Both the position numbers and the translations under genes were made by a program. Under the pieces are notes generated by a model. That model saw only the letters and a program-made list of their open reading frames with translations, made no database searches and was not told the DNA's origin. Below are positions 1 to 6,973 of a stretch of DNA of 16,305 nt, piece after piece. This DNA comes from an uncultured Sutterella sp. (GTDB taxonomy: Bacteria; Pseudomonadota; Gammaproteobacteria; Burkholderiales; Burkholderiaceae_F), in the NCBI GenBank assembly GCA_934255515.1, contig CAKQON010000036.1, forward strand, positions 1 to 16,305, written 5' to 3'. Within the stretch, counting starts at the first letter, position 1. The number at the start of each line of letters is the position of its first letter.

Positions 1-7
1 GACGCAT
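1..7 (-). CDS. Start of a gene that leaves the window (partial)
   Basis: On the minus strand a near-perfect Shine-Dalgarno sequence, AAGGAGG (plus positions 12-18), lies four bases before an ATG at 7-5. Only two codons are visible, so nothing can be said about the product. It would be read in the same direction as rlmB, beyond the rlmB terminator hairpin. The call rests only on the strength and spacing of the ribosome binding site. Confidence 0.45.
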
Positions 8-57
8 TTAGCCTCCTTGCGGAAAAAGCCGCCCAGAGCGTCGTTCCAGTGCGGCAA

Positions 58-98
58 GGACAGTAAAGGCCGCGATTCTACATGAAGAATTCGCGGCC
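58..98 (-). terminator. Probable terminator of the rnr-rlmB unit
   Basis: An eight-base perfect stem, GGCCGCGA at 68-75 with TCGCGGCC at 91-98, continues inward by four more pairs after a one-base bulge. Read on the minus strand it lies about 49 bases past the rlmB stop and is followed by TTTACTG. The U-tract is short, so termination may be partial. On the plus strand the downstream T-run is about 20 bases away, too far to be canonical. Confidence 0.5.
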
Positions 99-146
99 TG
101 CACGGAATTTTCAGATTTTTTTATGATTCTCCGTCGGAAACCCGGA

Positions 147-1001
147 TCAGAGCCGGTCTTCAGCCTTTCCCGGAGTCACAATCCCGGCGGCAATGCGCTG
201 CCTCAGGGACTCGAAGAGGCAGATGCCGGAAGCGACGGAAACATTGAGGCTCTCGACGCTTCCCACCATTGGGATGGCGGCGAGTTCGTCGCAGCGGCGG
301 CGCGTCAGCTGCCTCAGCCCCTCGCCTTCGGCGCCGAGCACCCAGGCAAAGGCCTTCGCCTGATCAATGTCGTAGATGCTCTTGTCCGTTTCGCCAGCGG
401 TCCCCACCACCGTGACGCCGTTGTCGCGAAGCTCCATGATGGCGGAGGCGAGGTTCGTCACCTGCACCACGGGTACGGTTTCGGCCGCCCCTGCGGCGGC
501 CTTGGCCGCAGCCGGCGTCATGCGCGCCGACCGGTCGCGCGGGACGATCACGGCCTGCACGCCCGCAGCGTCGGCTGCGCGCAGACAGGCGCCGAAGTTT
601 CTCGGATCCGTCACGCCGTCGAGAATCAGAAGGAGCGTCTTCGGGCTGATGTCGTCGAGAAGGTCCGCAAAATCGAGCGTATTCTCACGCTCCTTCGCGA
701 GCGCGCAGATGCCCTGATGGGGCACGTCGGGCGAGAGCCCCGTGAGGCGCCTTGCATCGGCATTCATCACGCGCACGCCCGCCGCAAAGAGCTTTTCCCG
801 CATCTCGCGCATGCGCTTGTCGCGGCGCTCGGGATCGACATAGACGAGTTCGATCGATGCGGGATCGAGCTGCAGACGAGCCGCAACCGCGTGAAAGCCC
901 GCGAGAACAACCGTCCCCGCCTGAAGCTTCTCGCCTTCCGAGCCGCTCTTCGCGCGATTGGCGCGGTTGTCGTTTCTGCCTTCCTGCCTCATTGGCGTCA
1001 C
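147..1001 (-). CDS. rlmB: 23S rRNA (guanosine-2'-O)-methyltransferase RlmB, SpoU/TrmH family
   Basis: A SPOUT-fold RNA methyltransferase that 2'-O-methylates a guanosine (G2251 in E. coli) in the peptidyl-transferase region of 23S rRNA, using S-adenosylmethionine. The three SpoU motifs are visible: LDGVTDPRNFGACLRAA (motif 1, with the catalytic-type Asn/Arg), VLGAEGEGL (motif 2) and the knot motif IPMVGSVESLNVSVASG near the C-terminus. An N-terminal substrate-binding domain starts around LAGFHAVAARL. The protein is 284 residues against about 243 in E. coli; the extra length is a polar N-terminal tail. The start is uncertain: the long form uses GTG at 1001, while ATG at 992 has AGGG about eight bases upstream and is equally plausible. 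It lies 71 bases downstream of rnr, the same order as in many proteobacteria, and is probably co-transcribed with it. Confidence 0.92.
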   Translation of the reverse strand: MTPMRQEGRNDNRANRAKSGSEGEKLQAGTVVLAGFHAVAARLQLDPASIELVYVDPERRDKRMREMREKLFAAGVRVMNADARRLTGLSPDVPHQGICALAKERENTLDFADLLDDISPKTLLLILDGVTDPRNFGACLRAADAAGVQAVIVPRDRSARMTPAAAKAAAGAAETVPVVQVTNLASAIMELRDNGVTVVGTAGETDKSIYDIDQAKAFAWVLGAEGEGLRQLTRRRCDELAAIPMVGSVESLNVSVASGICLFESLRQRIAAGIVTPGKAEDRL

Positions 1002-1072
1002 CCTATTCTCAAATCCAAAAAGCCGAGTTCAAGACTCTTCAAAAGCCGCGCATTCTAGCCGAAGCGCGCCCG

Positions 1073-3493
1073 TCAATACGGGAGATCATCGTCGTCATCG
1101 TCATCATCGAAGTCGATGTCGTCCGGGAAGAAGCCGAAGCCGTCGCAATTGAATCGCCGGCGGCCTCTTGATCCGCGCTTTCCGCCCTTCACTGTGTGTC
1201 GGGAATAGCTTGAAAGGAGCGAGAAGTTGATCCTCCGCTCCTCAAGTTCGACCGTATCGAGCCGGACGGAGAGTCTGTCTCCGAGGCGCACCTCCGTCAT
1301 CTCGTCGTAGGAAGTCATCTTCTTTGCATTCTCGTCGTACTCGTAGTAGCCCCAGCCGAGCTGCGAAATATGGATGAAGCCCTCGATCGGCATCGCTTCG
1401 AGCGTGATGAAGACGCCCGCAGGGCACATGCCGGTGACGACGGCATCAAACTTGCGGCCGACCTTCGAGCGGAGGAACTCGCACTTCAAGTACTTCATCA
1501 CGTCGCGCGTTGCATCGTCGGCGCGGCGTTCGGCCGAGGAGCAGATGATGCCGAGCCGCGACCAGACGCGCTTTCTCGCTTCCGTGCGGCTTAAGGGCTT
1601 CGCAGGGGCCGCCGCCTTTTCGTCCGGACGGGCGCCGAGCTTTCTCGCGTGATAGCCGCTCATCACCTCCGCATCGTCGAATTCCACCACGGGCACGTAG
1701 GCGCGGTGCGCAAGAATTCCCTTGATCGTGCGGTGAAGAAGCAGATCCGGATAGCGGCGGATCGGCGACGTGAAGTGCGCGTAGGCGTCGAACTGGAGAC
1801 CGAAGTGTCCGATGTTGTCGGGTTGGTAGCAGGCGCGCTGCATGGTTCTCAGAATCGCCGACTGGATATAGGGACGGTCCTTCGTCTCCTCGATCACTTT
1901 CGAGAGCGCGTGCGCAAGCTCCTCGCGCTCGTTTGAGGACTTGAAGGCGATGCCGAAGGACGCGAGGAGACTTTTGAGTTCCTGGAGCTTCTTCGGATCA
2001 GGCTTGTCGTGAACGCGAAAGAGCGTGAGCTGCTTCTTTTCGAGGACGAACTTCGCCGCGGAGACGTTCGCAACGAGCATCGCCTCTTCAATCATGCGGT
2101 GCGCGTCATTGTGTTCGCGCACGCTGAAGCTCTCAATCTGCCCCTTGCTGTTAAAGACCGCCTGCGATTCCTCGGTCTCGAAGTCGAGCGCACCGCGCGC
2201 GATGCGTGCAGCCTTGAGCGCCTTGAAGAGCGCATGAAGGCGCTCGATTTCAGGGAGCCGCTCGCCGATCGCTTCAAGGCCCGCGGGCTCGTTCCGGAGA
2301 GCGGACCAGACAACGTTGTAGGTCAGACGCGCGTGCGAATGAATCACGCCCGGATAGAACTGATACGCCGTCGTGCGGCCTTCCGGGCTCACGATGGCGT
2401 CGCAGACCATCACGAGGCGGTCGACGCCGGGGTTGAGGGAGCAGAGGCCGTTTGAAAGCTTCTCAGGGAGCATCGGCACGACGGATGCCGGGAAGTAGAC
2501 CGAGGTCGCACGAATCTGCGCATCGCGGTCGAGCGACGTGCCGGGCTTCACGTAGCGGCTCACGTCCGCAATCGCAACCAGAAGACGCCAGCCTCCGTCA
2601 GGAAGGTCGGCGCAGTAAACCGCATCGTCGAAGTCGCGGGCATCCTCGCCGTCGATCGTGACGAAGGGAAGGTCCGTCAGGTCGACGCGGTTCTGGAGGC
2701 TCCGCTTATCCACCGCATCAGGGAGCTTCTTTGCTTCCTCAAGCGTCTCGGGACTGAATTCAATGGGAACGCCGAACTGGGCCGAGGCAATCGCCATTTC
2801 TCCCAACGGATCGTTCATGGCGCCCACGACCTTGACGAAGCGGGCGTTGAGTTCCACCCGCTCCTCATAGTTAACGGCTTCGCCGGGCGTCTCGGAATCC
2901 GGGAGAAGCTCTACCTCAACGGCATCCTTCTTCAGATTGACGCCCGGCGGAATTTCGCTTGCGGGCACGGCGAATTCGAGGGGTGCGAAAGCGGACACGG
3001 CCTTGAAGTAGACGTATTCGCCGCTCTTCGCAAGGAACTGGCACACCCAGCGCTTCTGCGGGCGGCGAATGAATTTCGAAAGGCGCCAGCCGGAAATGCT
3101 CCGCCTCAGTTCAAACACGTCGCCCGGAATGTAGTTGGGGCGATAGATCGGGAGCTCGATCTCCTCGCCCGCATCGCACTGCGGCATCACCGTCATTTTG
3201 TCGAGCGTGCGCGCACCCTGAACCACACCTGTCGTCGTTTCCGCCTCAGGATTGAGGAACCAGTTTTTCTCGTCCCCCTTTTCAAAGCCTTCTTCATTGA
3301 GACGAACAATCAGTGCGTTGGCGTCCTCGCTCGCGAATCCAAGTTCGCGCTTCAACTTCTTCTTCGCCTGCGTGTAGCTCACGTCCTCCTTAAGGCCGGC
3401 AAGGAACGCCTTCGCCTTCTGGACGTCTTCAGCCGTCACTTCCGGGAGCGGCGCCGGAATCTGAGCTTTGGTACGGGACTTTTTCTTCGACAT
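1073..3493 (-). CDS. rnr: Ribonuclease R (3'-5' exoribonuclease)
   Basis: A processive hydrolytic 3'-5' exoribonuclease that degrades structured RNA and takes part in rRNA quality control and trans-translation. The 806-residue product matches the family length (about 813 in E. coli). An N-terminal winged-helix and cold-shock/OB region is followed by the RNB catalytic domain with the metal-binding signature TIDGEDARDFDDAVYC. Family markers such as YFPASVVPMLPEKLSNGLCSL and FTSPIRRYPDLLLHR follow, then a C-terminal S1 domain (GVFITLEAMPIEGFIHIS). The ATG at 3493 is chosen because it begins MSKKKSRTK, a typical basic N-terminus; the frame is open farther upstream, but that part overlaps the preceding gene and looks non-coding. 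No strong ribosome binding site precedes it (GAGAAG only). Odd point: the basic tail (KGGKRGSRGRRR) is followed by an acidic end with eight consecutive aspartates. Confidence 0.95.
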   Translation of the reverse strand: MSKKKSRTKAQIPAPLPEVTAEDVQKAKAFLAGLKEDVSYTQAKKKLKRELGFASEDANALIVRLNEEGFEKGDEKNWFLNPEAETTTGVVQGARTLDKMTVMPQCDAGEEIELPIYRPNYIPGDVFELRRSISGWRLSKFIRRPQKRWVCQFLAKSGEYVYFKAVSAFAPLEFAVPASEIPPGVNLKKDAVEVELLPDSETPGEAVNYEERVELNARFVKVVGAMNDPLGEMAIASAQFGVPIEFSPETLEEAKKLPDAVDKRSLQNRVDLTDLPFVTIDGEDARDFDDAVYCADLPDGGWRLLVAIADVSRYVKPGTSLDRDAQIRATSVYFPASVVPMLPEKLSNGLCSLNPGVDRLVMVCDAIVSPEGRTTAYQFYPGVIHSHARLTYNVVWSALRNEPAGLEAIGERLPEIERLHALFKALKAARIARGALDFETEESQAVFNSKGQIESFSVREHNDAHRMIEEAMLVANVSAAKFVLEKKQLTLFRVHDKPDPKKLQELKSLLASFGIAFKSSNEREELAHALSKVIEETKDRPYIQSAILRTMQRACYQPDNIGHFGLQFDAYAHFTSPIRRYPDLLLHRTIKGILAHRAYVPVVEFDDAEVMSGYHARKLGARPDEKAAAPAKPLSRTEARKRVWSRLGIICSSAERRADDATRDVMKYLKCEFLRSKVGRKFDAVVTGMCPAGVFITLEAMPIEGFIHISQLGWGYYEYDENAKKMTSYDEMTEVRLGDRLSVRLDTVELEERRINFSLLSSYSRHTVKGGKRGSRGRRRFNCDGFGFFPDDIDFDDDDDDDDLPY

Positions 3494-3511
3494 GGGGAAT
3501 GGCTTCTCAAC

Positions 3512-3562
3512 AAAAAAACATGCGTCTTGAGCGATTACCAATCTAACAGCTTGTTCGCATGT
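3512..3562 (-). terminator. Possible terminator or attenuator between the AlbA_2 gene and rnr
   Basis: On the minus strand, arms ACATGCG (plus 3556-3562) and CGCATGT (plus 3518-3524) enclose a 31-base loop that itself contains a small GATT/AATC hairpin. The second arm runs straight into a seven-T tract (plus 3512-3518). This resembles a rho-independent terminator for the regulator gene ending at 3591. The large loop lowers confidence. It ends about 19 bases before the rnr start, so it could also modulate readthrough into rnr. Confidence 0.4.
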
Positions 3563-3590
3563 GCGGCAGGTCTGAAAACGAAATCTTCGT

Positions 3591-4928
3591 CTAGAGAAGT
3601 ACGCGGTAGCGGGTCGAGGGGCCGTTTCCGTCCGCCGCGACAAGTCCCCGTTCAATAAGGCGGCGCAGAAGATTGACTGTCCCTGCCTGAGAGAGGCCGA
3701 CCGCTTCCTGCACCTTGCGCCGCGCAACGCCCGGATGCTGCCTGAGGAACTCCACTGCAAGCGCCTCGACCTTTGAAAGCCTCTGCGGCGAGCGCTGAGA
3801 GAGCACATCGTAATCCTGGGGTTTCCTGAAGCGACTCTTGGCAAGAGACGGTGCTTCTGAAGCTTTTCCAACTTCGAGCACGACAATGACGCCTCCAGGA
3901 AAGGCGCGGAATTCAAAACCGCCGCCCCGCTTCTGAAGCGCATCCTTTATTCTGCCGACGCCTCCGCCGAGTCCTCTCGCAAGACCGACCGAACGGAGCG
4001 CTTCGAGTAGCCCCGGGTTTCTCACGCGCGAGAGTCCGCCCGTAGCATCTTCCGGAGTCATCCCCTGCGGAAGCCCGCCCGGTGAAACAATTTCAAGCCG
4101 GTCGGCATGGAGCTTTACCAGAATCTCCGCATCGTGAAGCGCATAGTCGCGGTGAAGAAGCGCATTGACGAGAGACTCCTGAAGAAGATTGAGGCCGAAT
4201 CTGCCGCCGCCCCGTTCCTCAAGCCAGGCAAGCGCGGAAAAGAGTTCCGTGAGGAGTCCGCCCGAAAAGCGCACATCCTCGAGGGGCTCAAAAGGATCTT
4301 CGCCAAACCGCACGCAACGGAGCGAAAACCCGTTTTCGTCGGAAAACACTTCCGCCGTCCTCGACCAGGCGCCGTCCGGAGTGAGAAAGCTTTTCGAATT
4401 ACGAAGCGTCTCGGCGCCGAGCAGCCCTTTTTCAAGGCAGAGCCGGTTGAGCGAAGCAAAGTGCGGGCTGGGATTGAGGGAGGCATGAGCGTCCCAGCAC
4501 GGTCCATGGCCGCGCTTCATGGCTTCAATGATCGAAGGCTTGGCCTCTGCCGTTCTTCCGTAGCGGCGAATCCAGACCCCGCGAGGCACGGCGCCCTCGC
4601 GCACAAGCGCATAAGGGCGATCCGGGGCAGCAAGGACATCGGCAACGATGAGAACGCCGCCGTCAGCATCATTCCCAACTTCAAGCCTCACGAAGGAAGA
4701 AAGATCGGGAAAGGCTTCCTCCCGCACGAGGCGCTTCAGTTCCCTGAGCGCTCCCCCGGGATTCTCCGGCGGCACGCACGTTCCGTCCCGGCGCAGGCCG
4801 ATCAGAAGGCGTCCGCCATCCGTATTGGCAAAGGCAATGATGGTCTTCAGCGCCTCTTCGGAAACTTCATCGGCATACTCTAGATGAAGGTCGGGATCGG
4901 CGCCCGCACGTACCGGCTGATTCAGCAT
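3591..4928 (-). CDS. AlbA_2/Schlafen-type DNA-binding regulator with RecG-C-like ATPase domain and C-terminal winged helix
   Basis: A putative transcriptional regulator of the family often mis-named 'ATP-dependent DNA helicase RecG-related'. The N-terminal third (about 15-130) has the AlbA_2 pattern: IIAFANTDGGRLLIGL and, later, WIRRYGRTAEA. The middle (about 245-345) has a HATPase_c_4-like segment with LLQESLVNALLHRDY, LEIVSPGGLPQGMT and RNPGLLEALRSVGL. The end (about 380-445) is a winged-helix domain (VARRKVQEAVGLSQAGTVNLLRRLIERGLV). No helicase motifs are present, so it is not a helicase. The ATG at 4928 has a strong AGGAGGG about six bases upstream. Its target is unknown; family members are frequently autoregulatory. 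Adjacency to moeA is noted, but nothing in the sequence ties it to the respiratory operon. Confidence 0.85.
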   Translation of the reverse strand: MLNQPVRAGADPDLHLEYADEVSEEALKTIIAFANTDGGRLLIGLRRDGTCVPPENPGGALRELKRLVREEAFPDLSSFVRLEVGNDADGGVLIVADVLAAPDRPYALVREGAVPRGVWIRRYGRTAEAKPSIIEAMKRGHGPCWDAHASLNPSPHFASLNRLCLEKGLLGAETLRNSKSFLTPDGAWSRTAEVFSDENGFSLRCVRFGEDPFEPLEDVRFSGGLLTELFSALAWLEERGGGRFGLNLLQESLVNALLHRDYALHDAEILVKLHADRLEIVSPGGLPQGMTPEDATGGLSRVRNPGLLEALRSVGLARGLGGGVGRIKDALQKRGGGFEFRAFPGGVIVVLEVGKASEAPSLAKSRFRKPQDYDVLSQRSPQRLSKVEALAVEFLRQHPGVARRKVQEAVGLSQAGTVNLLRRLIERGLVAADGNGPSTRYRVLL

Positions 4929-5075
4929 GAAGACCCTCCTGGGGTGTTATCTAATACTTTCAGACTAGCAGATAAACTCTTTCGAAGGAACTCCTTAAGG
5001 GGGATCCGGCAATTTTGCGGGAAATACGATTGAGGCAAACACCTATCCCGAACATCATCCTGCTCGTACTTTCCA
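4929..5075. other. Intergenic region between moeA and the AlbA_2 regulator gene
   Basis: These 147 bases separate the moeA stop from the regulator start, both on the minus strand. They hold an inverted repeat close to the regulator start (listed separately). No clear terminator for moeA was seen. The region is more AT-rich near the regulator, as expected for a promoter. Confidence 0.5.
4947..4975 (-). promoter_or_regulatory. Inverted repeat upstream of the AlbA_2 regulator, candidate operator
   Basis: TTATCT (4947-4952) and AGATAA (4970-4975) form a perfect six-base inverted repeat with 17 bases between, located 19-47 bases upstream of the regulator start codon. The position fits an operator for autoregulation. 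Evidence is the symmetry and position only; AT-rich repeats of this length also arise by chance. Confidence 0.25.
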
Positions 5076-6308
5076 TCAATTGAAGAAGCGCTCCACGATC
5101 ACCTGTTCGCCGGCGCGCAGCATCTGATTCCGGAGGTGAATGACGCCTCCCGCCTCGCGAAAGAGTCTCGAGCAGCCAGTTCCTTTTTCCACCGGAAGCG
5201 CCGTAAGCCCCGCGGAGCCCCGCACGAGCGAAACGCAGAGTTCTCCCGTCTGGGGCTCCGGGATGTCGCCCCCAAAAAGGGCGCTGATGCGCTGAGGCTC
5301 CCAGGCATCAGCATGGAAGCGCCTCCAGATGACGGGAAGCGCCACGCGTTGGGCAATCATCATGGCGCCCAGCGGATTCCCGGGAAGGCCGAGCAACGGC
5401 ACGCCGTCAATTTCTCCGGATATGAAGGGAGGAACGCCTCCGGCGCAGCTTCTTTCTTCAAAAATCCTGCCGCCCGCGAGGAGAATTGCGCGCCTCGTGA
5501 GATCGCGCTGCCCCCCCCCGGTGCCGCCGATCGTGAAGATGAAGCCGCAGCGGTGGGCAAGCTCTGAGAGTTTCGCGGCAATGGCGTTTTCGTCGTCGGG
5601 AGCTGCCGCCGCATGAATATGACGGATCCCGGCCGTCATCAGGAGAGATCTCAGATAAGCCGCATTGCTCGAAACCCGGAGCGGACCGGCTTCGCCGCGG
5701 CAGTATAGGTCCTTCAGTTCGCTTCCCGTCGAAAGAATTCCTGCTGCAGGCGGCGCATAGACCTTCACGCGGTCGACTCCTGCCTCGAGGAGGAGCGCAA
5801 GTTCAGAGGCACCCACGAAGCTTCCCGCTTCAATGAGCGCATCCCCCGCCCGCCATTCACTCCCGCGCCGCAATACGTGGCGGCCGGGTTCAACAGCTCT
5901 CCGGGCGACTTCCGCATCATCGGGGCTTTCCGCAGGGATAACCGCATCCGCCCCCCGGGGAATCATGCCCCCCGTATTCACCCAGAGGGCTTCGCCCGCT
6001 CTGAGAGGCTCCGGCGTTCTGCCGTTTTCAACGCTCCCGGACTTCGCCCGGCGGCAGCGGTCGCCCGAAAAAACAGCCCAGCCGTCCCTGAGCGCCGTGT
6101 CGTAGTCGGGAGAATCCGTCTCCGCGAGGATGTCTTCAGCAAGCGTTGCGCCGAAGCTGTCGCAGAGCCGCACAAAGCTCGGCTCCGGAGCGCTCCAGGC
6201 GCCGGGCAGTTCATAGGGCCGCAGAAGGAAATGCTTCATTTCTATTGACCAGGGCCTTTGCGCGTCCCTGGGTGTAGTTGTGTCGTTCCCGCCGCCCTCT
6301 CCCGGCAT
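5076..6308 (-). CDS. moeA: MoeA-type molybdopterin molybdenumtransferase, divergent active site
   Basis: MoeA inserts molybdate (or tungstate) into MPT-AMP to complete the molybdenum cofactor in the cytoplasm. At 410 residues it has the family length (411 in E. coli). Visible landmarks are LRDGWAV around 73-79 (family DGYA), NTGGMIPRGADAVIPAE at 111-127, ILSTGSEL at 191-198, the MPT-binding-type GGTGGGQRD at 261-269 with the conserved Asp 269, and GLPGNP at 307-312. The lysine-containing segment of E. coli MoeA (pattern K-P-G-K-P) aligns here with CAGGVPPF, so both lysines are absent. The start is uncertain: ATG 6308 has GAGA nearby, but family homology begins near MKHFLLRPYEL, whose ATG is at 6239. 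Divergent from the Mo/W enzyme operon, so probably its dedicated cofactor supplier (inference). Nine consecutive Gs encode Gly 264-266. Confidence 0.88.
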   Translation of the reverse strand: MPGEGGGNDTTTPRDAQRPWSIEMKHFLLRPYELPGAWSAPEPSFVRLCDSFGATLAEDILAETDSPDYDTALRDGWAVFSGDRCRRAKSGSVENGRTPEPLRAGEALWVNTGGMIPRGADAVIPAESPDDAEVARRAVEPGRHVLRRGSEWRAGDALIEAGSFVGASELALLLEAGVDRVKVYAPPAAGILSTGSELKDLYCRGEAGPLRVSSNAAYLRSLLMTAGIRHIHAAAAPDDENAIAAKLSELAHRCGFIFTIGGTGGGQRDLTRRAILLAGGRIFEERSCAGGVPPFISGEIDGVPLLGLPGNPLGAMMIAQRVALPVIWRRFHADAWEPQRISALFGGDIPEPQTGELCVSLVRGSAGLTALPVEKGTGCSRLFREAGGVIHLRNQMLRAGEQVIVERFFN

Positions 6309-6323
6309 TCATTATTCTCATTT

Positions 6324-6352
6324 TGAATAACGAAACTAGCAGAAAAAGGCAA
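6324..6352 (-). promoter_or_regulatory. Possible sigma-70 promoter of moeA
   Basis: On the minus strand TTGCCT (plus 6347-6352) and TATTCA (plus 6324-6329) are separated by exactly 17 bases. The -10 match is poor (three of six). If used, transcription would start close to ATG 6308 and favour the downstream ATG at 6239 as translation start. Confidence 0.22.
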
Positions 6353-6395
6353 CGTTATGTAGAAAAATAATGAACGACCGGAAGACATTACAAGC

Positions 6396-6420
6396 CTTCC
6401 GTTCCGGACCCGGATGGAAG
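6396..6420. repeat. Imperfect dyad in the divergent region
   Basis: CTTCC at 6396-6400 pairs with GGAAG at 6416-6420, and further pairs (two of them G-T) extend the stem to about nine with a seven-base loop. There is no T-run after it in either direction. It lies between the two divergent genes, so it may be an operator or a leader hairpin of either transcript. Confidence 0.25.
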
Positions 6421-6427
6421 CATAACA

Positions 6428-6450
6428 GGTTCACACGAATGTTGTGGACC
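6428..6450. promoter_or_regulatory. Near-perfect 8+8 inverted repeat, candidate operator
   Basis: GGTTCACA (6428-6435) and TGTGGACC (6443-6450) are inverted copies with one mismatch and a seven-base spacer. The 23-base footprint is typical for a dimeric regulator. It lies immediately upstream of the AT-rich block. The factor is unknown. Confidence 0.3.
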
Positions 6451-6521
6451 GATGATCAAACACAAAATTTTCTTATTTTTTATTTACTTTATATTTATTA
6501 AATAACTTGAATACATAGACT

Positions 6522-6535
6522 CTGAATAGCATCAA
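6522..6535 (+). promoter_or_regulatory. FNR-like binding site upstream of the ydhY-like operon
   Basis: CTGAATAGCATCAA fits the FNR consensus TTGAT-N4-ATCAA with a perfect right half (ATCAA) and three of five in the left half. An anaerobically induced respiratory operon is the expected setting, and the E. coli ydhY operon is known to be FNR-activated. The match is imperfect and could be coincidental. Confidence 0.4.
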
Positions 6536-6546
6536 TGAGAGTGCAA

Positions 6547-6560
6547 TACCCCTAAGGGTC
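6547..6560 (+). promoter_or_regulatory. TACCC-type palindrome, candidate response-regulator site 1
   Basis: TACCCCTAAGGGTC contains ACCC and GGGT arms around CTAA. Its left part, TACCCCT, also fits the NarL-type heptamer TACYNMT. LuxR-family helix-turn-helix regulators such as the one encoded at 13720-14334 bind short dyads of this kind. Its centre lies 25 bases from that of the FNR-like site. Assignment to the local regulator is inference. Confidence 0.4.
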
Positions 6561-6585
6561 TTTTTTTAGCTGACGGAAATCAAAC

Positions 6586-6597
6586 TACCTAACGGTA
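6586..6597 (+). promoter_or_regulatory. TACC-N4-GGTA palindrome, candidate response-regulator site 2, near a possible promoter
   Basis: TACCTAACGGTA is a perfect dyad with four-base arms, 38 bases (centre to centre) downstream of the similar TACCC palindrome. A weak -10-like GATAAAT lies at 6607-6613. With it, this dyad would overlap the -35 position, the usual place for an activator of a promoter lacking a good -35 box. No other convincing sigma-70 pair was seen. Confidence 0.35.
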
Positions 6598-6752
6598 TCG
6601 TAATGAGATAAATAGGCAGCTCTTGAGCGCAGGCCGCCAAAATGAACCAAAAGGCCGCGCGAAGGGAAGACCCCAAACCGATCAGCCCGATGCCCGGCAG
6701 AAAAGTCGCGATCGTTCCGGACCCAAATGAACGAACGCCTGCATTTCACGCC

Positions 6753-6769
6753 GCCCGACGGGCTTTCTT
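6753..6769 (+). terminator. Weak attenuator-like hairpin in the operon leader
   Basis: GCCC-GAC-GGGC (6753-6763) is followed by TTTCTT. The stem is only four to five pairs, so it is a weak candidate for premature termination in the long leader. It may be chance in GC-rich sequence. Confidence 0.15.
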
Positions 6770-6973
6770 AACGGACAGACGCTCTGCTCAGCCGCCCTGC
6801 CTCGGAAGGACGCGCGGGGCTGAAGCGCCGTCCGGAGAAAGAACCACCGGCCTCAGGAACCTTCCTTTCCGCACGCCCCGATTCCCCCGACGCCCAGGAA
6901 GCAGACCCACAAGCAGGCCGGCGAGGCTTCTCCACCACTGCCGGATCCTCAAAGATCATTCCAGGAGACATTC

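Larger units (their letters stand above)
6309..6973. other. Divergent regulatory region and long leader between moeA and the ydhY-like operon
   Basis: This 665-base stretch has no gene I can support. From left to right it holds a possible moeA promoter, two imperfect dyads, a strongly AT-rich block (about 6455-6515, in a GC-rich genome), an FNR-like site and two TACC-type palindromes. A GC-rich leader of about 350 bases then runs to the ribosome binding site AGGAGA (6963-6968) of the first operon gene. Open frames within the leader lack ribosome binding sites. I could not match the leader to a known molybdenum- or tungsten-cofactor riboswitch by eye. Confidence 0.6.

Noticed and set aside
3494..3943. 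N-terminal extension of rnr by 150 codons
   Set aside because: The frame is open but overlaps the AlbA_2 regulator gene in another frame, contains no RNase R domain features, and the MSKKKSRTK start gives the normal family length.
3591..4928. RecG helicase annotation for the AlbA_2 protein
   Set aside because: No helicase motifs (Walker A/B, DEAD-type) are visible; similarity is only to the short ATPase-like segment that gave the family its misleading name.
5511..5519. Nine-C run as a sequencing error breaking moeA
   Set aside because: The reading frame is intact across the run and gives the expected Gly-rich loop followed by the conserved Asp, so the length shown is consistent with a functional gene.
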